DNA from: Candidatus Binatia bacterium | GTDB lineage: Bacteria > Desulfobacterota > Binatia > Bin18 | Length of the DNA stretch: 64,000 nucleotides | NCBI GenBank assembly: GCA_022820725.1 | Contig: JAJEFA010000009.1 | Span: 349,842 to 413,841, forward strand | Direction of reading: 5' to 3' | The notes under the pieces: model-generated | What the model saw: only the letters and a program-made list of their open reading frames with translations | Told to the model about the DNA's origin: nothing | Database searches by the model: none | Program-made: the position numbers and the translations under genes | Part shown: positions 27,921 through 34,491 of the stretch, in pieces | Numbering within the stretch: the stretch's first letter is position 1 | Layout of the letters: each line of letters opens with the position of its first letter

Positions 27921-30326
27921 ATGGCCGAACAGACTGACTGGATAGTCCGATTCGACGGGTTCGACCCGAAACAGGAGCGGCTGCGGGAGACCTTGTGTAC
28001 GCTCGGCAACGGCTATTTTGCCACTCGTGGAGCGGCAGAAGAGACCTCGGCGGATACCGTCCACTATCCGGGCACCTATCTCGCTGGCGGCTATAATCGC
28101 CGGAGAACAGAAATCGCCGGACGCACTATTGAAAATGAAGATTTTGTGAATCTGCCGAACTGGCTCAGCCTGACCTTTCGGCCGGAAGATGGCGAGTGGT
28201 TTCATCCGAAGGTCTACGAAATTTTGACCTGGACACGGGAGCTGGACCTCAAACAGGGCGTCCTGACACGGACCCTGCACGTTCGTGATCCCCAGGGCCG
28301 AGAGACCCACCTGTGCTATCGGCGTTTTGTTAGCCTGGCAGACCCTCACTTTGCGGGCATCAGCCTCAACCTGACTCCTGGGAACTGGACAGGCAGGCTG
28401 CATATTCGCTCCGCGCTGGACGGAAGGGTACGCAATGCCGGGGTGAAGCGCTACCAACAGTTACGCAGCGACCATCTGGAAGCCCTCCTCAGCCAGCCAA
28501 TCGATGAGGAGGGGATGGCGCTTGTGGTTCGGACCAATCAATCCCAGCTCACCATCGCACAAGCCGCCCGGACTCAGCTCTTCCTACAGACGGCAGGTGT
28601 TACGCCTGAGCGTACGACCCAGACAGCGCCCGGGTACGTTGCCCAGGACTTGGCGGTCTCTGTCGCTTCGGGAGAAACTATCACCGTTGAAGAAATCGTG
28701 GCTCTCTTCACCTCCCGAGACCCGGCAGTGAGCGAGTGCCACTTGGCCGCGCAACAGGCCATCCGTCACGCCGGGCGGTTTACGCCCCTCGTGGAGCAAC
28801 ATGCGCAGGCGTGGCGGCACGCCTGGGAGCTGTGCGACAGTATCGTCGCCGAGCAGCCACGGATACAGCGCATATTACGCCTGCACGCTTTCCATCTGCT
28901 CCAAACCGCGTCCTCCCATACCCGTGATCTCGATGTCAGTATCCCGGCGCGCGGCCTCCACGGCGAGGCATATCGGGGGCATATTTTCTGGGACGAACTC
29001 TTTATTTTCCCTTTCTTCACCTTCCGCCTGCCCGCGCTGACCCGCGCCCTGTTGCTCTATCGCTACCGTCGCCTTCCCCAGGCGCGTCTGGCCGCTCGTC
29101 AGGCCGGATATCAAGGCGTCATGTACCCCTGGCAGAGTGGCAGTGACGGACGTGAAGAAAGCCAGGTCGTCCACCTCAACCCCAGTTCGGGACGGTGGAT
29201 TCCCGACCATAGTGCGCTGCAACGACACGTGAACATCGCCGTTGCCTATAATGTCTGGCAGTACTACCAGGCGACTCTGGATACAGACTTTTTATCGCTC
29301 TATGGCGCGGAGATGATCGTGGACATTGCCCGTTTCTGGGCCAGCGCCGCAACCTATAATCCGGAGCTCGACCGTTATGAAATCCGTGGCGTGATGGGGC
29401 CGGACGAATATCATGAAAGCTATCCTGACTCCGAGACGCCCGGTCTGAACAATAACACCTACACGAACGTCATGGTGGTCTGGACCCTCCAGCGCGCTCT
29501 CAATGTCCTTGACCTCCTACCAACAGAGAGAAGAGCGGTCCTCCAATCACAACTGGAACTGAGCGAGCAGACCCTTGAACGCTGGACAGACATCACCAGG
29601 AAGATGCGGGTGGTTTTCCACGGCGAGGGTATTCTAAGCCAGTTTGAGGGTTTTGAAACTTTACAGGAGCTTGACTGGGACGGCTATCGAAAAAAATACG
29701 GAGACATTCACCGGCTCGACCGCATCCTTGAGGCGGAGAACGACAGCCCGGACCGCTATCAGGTCACCAAGCAGGCCGACACCCTGATGTTATTATATCT
29801 GCTCCCGGAGGATGAGTTGATTCGCCTCTTCCGTCAGCTCGGCTATCCCATAGATCACACTGTCCTCCGTGCAACCATCGACTACTATTTTCAGCGGACC
29901 TCGCACGGCTCGACCTTGAGCCGGGTCGTCCACGCCTGGGTTTTGGCCCGTATCGACCCCCAGCACTCGTGGCAGCTTTTCCTTGAGGCTCTGGAGAGCG
30001 ACATCAACGATATTCAGGGTGGCACAACGGCCGAAGGGATTCACGCCGGCGTAATGGCTGGCACGATCGACCTGATCCAGCGCTGTTATATGGGCATGGA
30101 AACACGGGGAGAGACCATTTGGTTTCGACCCTGTCTGCCCGAGGCCTTGTCCTCTGGCCTCGCCTTTCGCTTTCAGTATCGCGGCAACTGGTTCTCCGTC
30201 AAAACGACGCAACAGACCCTGTCCGTGACATTTGACTCCGGTTGGCATCCTCCGGCTCGTATTGGTATCGCCGGACAAGTCTCCGAACTCAGGCCGGGAG
30301 AGACCCGGACGTTTGCCCTGGAATAG
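27921..30326 (+). CDS. Glycoside hydrolase family 65 enzyme (trehalose/kojibiose/maltose phosphorylase or trehalose hydrolase)
   Basis: 801 residues, full GH65 length. The N-terminal sandwich contains RETLCTLGNGYFATRGAAEE, and the (alpha/alpha)6 barrel has YPWQSGSDGREE, GVMGPDEYHE with the general-acid Glu near 496, VTKQADTLMLLYLL and SHGSTLSRVVHAW, whose HGST is the phosphate-binding loop. Presence of this loop favours phosphorolysis of an alpha-glucobiose into beta-glucose 1-phosphate. Beta-phosphoglucomutase, encoded just upstream, would convert that product to glucose 6-phosphate. Trehalose is the most likely substrate because of the fused OtsB domain upstream. Confidence 0.9.
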   Translation: MAEQTDWIVRFDGFDPKQERLRETLCTLGNGYFATRGAAEETSADTVHYPGTYLAGGYNRRRTEIAGRTIENEDFVNLPNWLSLTFRPEDGEWFHPKVYEILTWTRELDLKQGVLTRTLHVRDPQGRETHLCYRRFVSLADPHFAGISLNLTPGNWTGRLHIRSALDGRVRNAGVKRYQQLRSDHLEALLSQPIDEEGMALVVRTNQSQLTIAQAARTQLFLQTAGVTPERTTQTAPGYVAQDLAVSVASGETITVEEIVALFTSRDPAVSECHLAAQQAIRHAGRFTPLVEQHAQAWRHAWELCDSIVAEQPRIQRILRLHAFHLLQTASSHTRDLDVSIPARGLHGEAYRGHIFWDELFIFPFFTFRLPALTRALLLYRYRRLPQARLAARQAGYQGVMYPWQSGSDGREESQVVHLNPSSGRWIPDHSALQRHVNIAVAYNVWQYYQATLDTDFLSLYGAEMIVDIARFWASAATYNPELDRYEIRGVMGPDEYHESYPDSETPGLNNNTYTNVMVVWTLQRALNVLDLLPTERRAVLQSQLELSEQTLERWTDITRKMRVVFHGEGILSQFEGFETLQELDWDGYRKKYGDIHRLDRILEAENDSPDRYQVTKQADTLMLLYLLPEDELIRLFRQLGYPIDHTVLRATIDYYFQRTSHGSTLSRVVHAWVLARIDPQHSWQLFLEALESDINDIQGGTTAEGIHAGVMAGTIDLIQRCYMGMETRGETIWFRPCLPEALSSGLAFRFQYRGNWFSVKTTQQTLSVTFDSGWHPPARIGIAGQVSELRPGETRTFALE

Positions 30327-30350
30327 CCTCCTCCCACGATATGTGTTCGT

Positions 30351-30401
30351 TGAGTCCGTTGAGTCATTGAGTCCGTTGAGTCATTGAGTCCGTTGAGTCT
30401 T
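30351..30401. repeat. Tandem repeat, about three copies of a 17-base unit
   Basis: The unit TGAGTCCGTTGAGTCAT occurs at 30351-30367 and 30368-30384, and a third copy changed at its end runs 30385-30401. It lies in the gap after the GH65 gene. Simple TGAGTC-rich repeats of this kind are usually slipped-strand intergenic filler. Confidence 0.85.
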
Positions 30402-30491
30402 GACCCCAAAGACCCAAAAGACCTCCTCAGACCTCCTTGTTGTCTACCACCCGCACAAAGCGGTATGGACTGAAGAGCACGTGGAGCGTCC

Positions 30492-31793
30492 ATGACCACA
30501 TCCACTGACAATATGTTTCGCCTGGTTGAAGACACCTCTCTGGCCTGGACTGCGCCCACCTTGCCGCTTGGGCCTGCCTTTTTCGGTAATCGGATTATTT
30601 TTGGCGATAACTTGCCCGTACTGAAGGCATTGTCGGAAGAGTATGCCAACAGCATCCAATGCGTGTATCTCGATCCGCCCTACAACACCGGCAATGCTAT
30701 CCCGCTCTACCCGGATGGGAGCGACCATCACCAATGGCTTGAGGCGCTCAAGCCCCGGCTCGAACTTCTGTGGGCCTTGCTGTGCGAGGATGGATTTCTC
30801 GCCATTCAGATTGACGACAATGAGTTTGCCCGCCTCTATCTCCTGCTGGCCGACATGATGGGCGAGCAGAACCTGAAGACGATCTGTGTCAAAATGGCCG
30901 AACCAACCGGATTTAAGATGGTACACGTCATTACGCAGGGCAGCCTGCCGCGGCTCAAGGAGTATATCATCCTGGTCGGCAAGTCGGGCATTCGCAACCT
31001 GCATCCCGAACGCATCGCCAAGGCCACCTGGGACCCGGAGTATCGCTGGGTCGTCTGTCAGGCTTCTCGACAGGCCATCCGCAGGCTCAAAGCGATTCTG
31101 GCCAATCCGGACCGGACCGCAGACGATATTCAGCGGGCCGATGCGATCTGCCGGCCCTTCTCCCTGGAGCCCGTGACCAGCGTCTGCCAGCGTGAGGGCC
31201 ACTCCCACCCAACGCCGGAGTGGCTGGCTGAGAATGCCTGGCGTATCGTCCGAACCTGCTCGACCAGCACTACGGCAAAACAGCGGGCAGACCAGAAACG
31301 GGCGACCCTTCCCCCACAGACAGGAGCGTTCAGCGTCGAAACCGTCCAGCGCCGGCTCTATATCGTTACGGCCCACTACAATATGCAGAGCGCCCAGCCA
31401 CGCATGCGCCTGTTATTTGCCGATGATTATCTCACCCTTCATCCGGGCGACTTCTGGGCGGATATCAAAACCACCAGTCTGGGGGAGGAAGGCGGCGTGA
31501 CCTTCATCAAGGGCAAGAAGCCGGAAGCGCTGCTCAAACGGATTATCGGCATGACCACCCGGCCCGGCGACTGGGTGATGGATGCCTACGCCGGATCCGG
31601 CACCACCGGTGCGGTGGCTCACAAGATGGGCCGCCAGTGGCTTCTGATTGAGAACGGCCCCCAGTGCAATACACACGTCCTGCCCCGCCTCCGAGCCGTT
31701 ATCGATGGAGCGGATCAGACTGGCGTCAGCAAACACCTCAACTGGAAAGGCGGCGGCGGATTCCGGTATTTCCGGCTGACTCCGACGGCATAG
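30492..31793 (+). CDS. DNA methyltransferase of the type III Mod-like (beta) class, solitary
   Basis: 433 residues. IFGDNLPVLKAL starts the target part; the catalytic motif IV is LDPPYNTGNA near residues 61-68, and the SAM-binding motif I is MDAYAGSGTTGAVAHKMGR near 364-380. IV before I is the beta-group order shared with type III Mod subunits and N6-adenine or N4-cytosine methyltransferases. DIKTTSLGEEGGVTFIKGKKPEALL resembles the Mod segment before motif I. No Res or other nuclease gene is next to it. It is shorter than usual type III Mod proteins, so the recognition domain is reduced. Confidence 0.88.
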   Translation: MTTSTDNMFRLVEDTSLAWTAPTLPLGPAFFGNRIIFGDNLPVLKALSEEYANSIQCVYLDPPYNTGNAIPLYPDGSDHHQWLEALKPRLELLWALLCEDGFLAIQIDDNEFARLYLLLADMMGEQNLKTICVKMAEPTGFKMVHVITQGSLPRLKEYIILVGKSGIRNLHPERIAKATWDPEYRWVVCQASRQAIRRLKAILANPDRTADDIQRADAICRPFSLEPVTSVCQREGHSHPTPEWLAENAWRIVRTCSTSTTAKQRADQKRATLPPQTGAFSVETVQRRLYIVTAHYNMQSAQPRMRLLFADDYLTLHPGDFWADIKTTSLGEEGGVTFIKGKKPEALLKRIIGMTTRPGDWVMDAYAGSGTTGAVAHKMGRQWLLIENGPQCNTHVLPRLRAVIDGADQTGVSKHLNWKGGGGFRYFRLTPTA

Positions 31794-31849
31794 GCGCGTG
31801 TCGCGGTGACCCTTTACGGCGCTTCGTGGTATTGACCCCAGCGACTGGA

Positions 31850-31875
31850 TAGGGGCAATTCATGAATTGCCCCTA
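31850..31875. repeat. 26-bp perfect palindrome
   Basis: The sequence from TAGGGGCAATTCA (31850-31862) is followed by its exact reverse complement to 31875. It lies 11 bases before the alcohol dehydrogenase ATG. Perfect palindromes of this AGGGGCAATTC type occur as dispersed intergenic repeats in some environmental genomes. As RNA it would form a long stem close to the ribosome site. Confidence 0.75.
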
Positions 31876-31886
31876 CGAGGAACCTG

Positions 31887-32885
31887 ATGCACGCCATGGC
31901 CGTTGTTACTCCCGGACCGATCGAGACTCACCCGCTCCACTCGCTGGACCTGCCGACTCCCCAGCCGGCCCAGGGCGAAGTCCTCATTCGGGTTGAGGTA
32001 TGTGGGGTGTGTCGGACCGACCTGCATATTGCCGAAGGCGACCTGCCGGCCCAGCGCAGTCCCGTTATTCCGGGCCATGAAATCGTCGGTCGCGTGATCC
32101 GCTGTGGAGCCGGCGTACAGCACCTCAGGGAAGGCGATCGGGTCGGCGTGGCCTGGCTGTACGCGGCCTGTACGCAATGCGTCTATTGCCGACGCGGAGA
32201 CGAAAATCTATGCCAGCAGCCGCAATTTACCGGCTATACCAAACATGGCGGCTATGCCGAATATGCCGTCGCTCCTGAGGCCTTTGTATACCCCCTGCCC
32301 GCTGCGCTCTCCTCCGTTGAAGCGGCCCCGTTTCTGTGTGCGGGAATCATTGGCTATCGCGCCTTGCAACGAAGTGGTGTTCAACCCAAACAACGCCTGG
32401 GTTTATACGGCTTTGGGGGGTCCGCCCATATTGTCATCCAGATTGCCCGGCATTGGGACTGCGAGGTCTATGTGGTGACGCGCGGCCAGACACACCGCGA
32501 TCTCGCCACCCGCTTAGGCGCTACCTGGGTCGGGGAGATCACCGACCCTATGCCGGAGAAGCTTCATGCCGCAATTATCTTTGCTCCGGCCGGCAGCCTG
32601 GTCCCCCCTGCCCTGGCAGCGTTGGACCGCGGTGGAACCCTGGCTTTGGCTGGCGTCCACATGACCCAGATTCCGCCGCTCGATTATGCCGATACTCTCT
32701 TCTATGAGCGCACCATTTGCAGTGTCACGGCCAACACCCGCCAGGATGGACGGGATCTGCTCCACCTGGCTCACAGCATCCCGCTCCATACCGAGACCGA
32801 AGAATACCCACTGGCGCAGGCGAACACCGCATTACGGCGCATGAAAAACGGACAGCTCAACGGTGCGGCGGTTTTGCGAATATAG
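31887..32885 (+). CDS. Zinc-dependent alcohol dehydrogenase family protein (MDR)
   Basis: 332 residues. The catalytic zinc site uses VCGVCRTDLH (Cys near 39) and GHEIVGRV (His near 63). The structural zinc site is the four-Cys loop CTQCVYCRRGDENLC. A Rossmann segment LGLYGFGGSAHIVIQIA follows. NAD(P)-dependent oxidation of an alcohol or reduction of an aldehyde is expected; the substrate is unknown. The nucleotide-binding loop GFGGSA is a variant of GxGxxG. It follows the palindrome and precedes a convergent toxin-antitoxin pair. Confidence 0.9.
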   Translation: MHAMAVVTPGPIETHPLHSLDLPTPQPAQGEVLIRVEVCGVCRTDLHIAEGDLPAQRSPVIPGHEIVGRVIRCGAGVQHLREGDRVGVAWLYAACTQCVYCRRGDENLCQQPQFTGYTKHGGYAEYAVAPEAFVYPLPAALSSVEAAPFLCAGIIGYRALQRSGVQPKQRLGLYGFGGSAHIVIQIARHWDCEVYVVTRGQTHRDLATRLGATWVGEITDPMPEKLHAAIIFAPAGSLVPPALAALDRGGTLALAGVHMTQIPPLDYADTLFYERTICSVTANTRQDGRDLLHLAHSIPLHTETEEYPLAQANTALRRMKNGQLNGAAVLRI

Positions 32886-32936
32886 AGGACTGCCTCTATC
32901 TTCGTCCTATTCGATGTTGCCTTCGCCGACCTTCTG

Positions 32937-33356
32937 TCAGTTCAACCGAGTCGTGGGGGTAATCAGTTGCACACTAGAGAAATAGGACTGATATCGGGAC
33001 GCATCCCGTGTCATCAACGATAAGCTGCTCACCGCGGCATGCGCACCAATGAAAAAGTCGGGCAGGACCGAGCTTTTTGCCCCGCCTCTCTTCTTGTACG
33101 CGAGGAACGCTTTCCCGGCCAGAAAGAGAGCTTCTTTGGGTAGGGCGATCATATGGATTCCGCAGCCGGACAAGGCCGCCTCCAGTTCCTCAATACGGGC
33201 GAAACCGACGGATACCTCGGCATAGATGATCGGGTTGATCGCCGGGGTGTGTGACGTTGCATACTGGTACAAGGTTGTTTCCGACCAGTCCGCCCACTTC
33301 GCATCGTCCTCAAAAATATCCAGGAGGATATTGGAGTCCACGAGAAAGGGGGTCAT
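32937..33356 (-). CDS. vapC: PIN-domain toxin (VapC family)
   Basis: 139 residues, one PIN domain. Expected acidic metal ligands are Asp7 in LVDSNILLDIF, Glu in IIYAEVSVGF, and Asp in LPDFFIGAHAAV with TRDASRY near the end. VapC toxins cut tRNA or rRNA. Its start overlaps the end of the antitoxin gene by four bases (ATGA), the standard arrangement in which the antitoxin is translated first. Confidence 0.9.
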   Translation of the reverse strand: MTPFLVDSNILLDIFEDDAKWADWSETTLYQYATSHTPAINPIIYAEVSVGFARIEELEAALSGCGIHMIALPKEALFLAGKAFLAYKKRGGAKSSVLPDFFIGAHAAVSSLSLMTRDASRYQSYFSSVQLITPTTRLN

Positions 33357-33580
33357 TCTTTGCCTCTGGTCAACGCCAGGATTTCGTCCGTCGTCATTTT
33401 GACGGTGGCTGCCCCACGGAACCGGTGAAAGCGACTGATGGGTGGAGTGGGCAGGATTTTTCTTTTGATGTACACCCGCCCGTCTTCCTCAACAAAGTCC
33501 ACCTCGCTATTGGGCGTAATGCCGAGTTTTTCCCGAATCTGTATCGGAATGGTCACCTGACCTTTTACCGTGACTTTCAT
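33353..33580 (-). CDS. vapB: AbrB/MazE-type antitoxin (VapB)
   Basis: 75 residues from ATG 33580, preceded by GGGGGAGAT; a start seven codons earlier is less likely. The N-terminal swapped-hairpin domain is VTVKGQVTIPIQIREKLGITPNSEVDFVEEDGRVYI, which is diagnostic. The C-terminal 30 residues would cover the toxin's active site. Transcription is probably autoregulated through the repeats just upstream. Confidence 0.9.
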   Translation of the reverse strand: MKVTVKGQVTIPIQIREKLGITPNSEVDFVEEDGRVYIKRKILPTPPISRFHRFRGAATVKMTTDEILALTRGKE

Positions 33581-33602
33581 AATATCTCCCCCACCAGTCA
33601 TT

Positions 33603-33628
33603 GAGTATTACCAGTAAGAGTATTACTC
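33603..33628 (-). promoter_or_regulatory. Putative toxin-antitoxin operator repeats
   Basis: GAGTATTAC occurs at 33603-33611 and again at 33618-33626, 15 bases apart; the second copy extends to GAGTATTACTC, a near-palindrome. They lie 23 bases before the antitoxin ATG. AbrB-fold antitoxins usually repress their own operon by binding repeats at this position, so these are good operator candidates. Confidence 0.55.
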
Positions 33629-33756
33629 GATCAATCCTACTTCAAGAGCAGAACGCCCTGCGGTCCTAATCCTGTCGTCACCCGCGTCTTTGCTTGACAC
33701 GCCTCCGTGGCCTCTCTACTCTCCTGGCGCAGAAGTGAAGAGAGTCAGGGCACGGT

Positions 33757-34470
33757 ATGGCAGACACACGAGCAGTTTTCTTTGATTTTGGCGGGACCCT
33801 GTTTGACTATGAAACGACCGCGCCGGGAGAACGGGCCTGCTTGATTGAGCTGGCTCAGGCGGCGGGGATTACGGCAACGGCTCAGAACATTCGACGAGCC
33901 TACCGAGCGGCTCTGAAAACTGTCTTTTACCAATATCTGCCCCGCCCCTATTATCTCCACCGCGATATGTTCCAGGACGCCTTGCAGGCCACCGCAGCTC
34001 ATTTCGGAACAACTTTCACCCAGGAACAGCTCGCCCGTTACCGAGCCGCTCAACACCAACACCGGGAGCAGGACTTTCAACTGCGGGACGGGGTCACTGA
34101 GACCTTGTCTGTATTACGCCAGCGGGGCCTCCACCTCGGCATTGTCAGCAATGCCGATAACGATCAGTTTTCGCACCTACTGCAACTCTCCCAACTCGGC
34201 CCCTGCTTTGACTCCCTCCTCAGTAGTGAAGACGCCCAGTCCTGCAAGCCTGACCCTGCCATTTTCTCACGTGCTCTTGCCCAAGCCGGCTGTGCGCCGG
34301 ATCAGGCGTATTTTGTCGGGGATTCCCTCCAGCAGGATATTGCCGGCGCCAACCGGGCAGGTCTGCGCTCGGTTCTGATCTGGTCGCGGTTGGATACTGA
34401 TCCACCGGACAGTCCGACTTCACCCCGGCATGTGATCCGCAGCATTCCTGAACTACTGGACATCGTGTAG
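33757..34470 (+). CDS. HAD-IA family hydrolase
   Basis: 237 residues. Motif I is FFDFGGTLFDYE, motif II is LGIVSNAD, and motif III/IV is SCKPDPAIF...YFVGDSLQQDIAGANRAG. The helical cap between residues 20 and 95 marks subfamily IA, as in phosphoglycolate phosphatase or HAD dehalogenases. The first motif has DFGGT in place of the common DxDGT, as in several haloacid-type HADs of unknown substrate. The gene precedes the AsmA-like gene by 21 bases in the same direction. Confidence 0.85.
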   Translation: MADTRAVFFDFGGTLFDYETTAPGERACLIELAQAAGITATAQNIRRAYRAALKTVFYQYLPRPYYLHRDMFQDALQATAAHFGTTFTQEQLARYRAAQHQHREQDFQLRDGVTETLSVLRQRGLHLGIVSNADNDQFSHLLQLSQLGPCFDSLLSSEDAQSCKPDPAIFSRALAQAGCAPDQAYFVGDSLQQDIAGANRAGLRSVLIWSRLDTDPPDSPTSPRHVIRSIPELLDIV

Positions 34471-34491
34471 GTTTCATGAGGAGATGGTGCG

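Noticed and set aside
30444..31376. Minus-strand frame of 310 codons antisense to the methyltransferase
   Set aside because: Motifs IV and I of the methyltransferase define the real coding strand.
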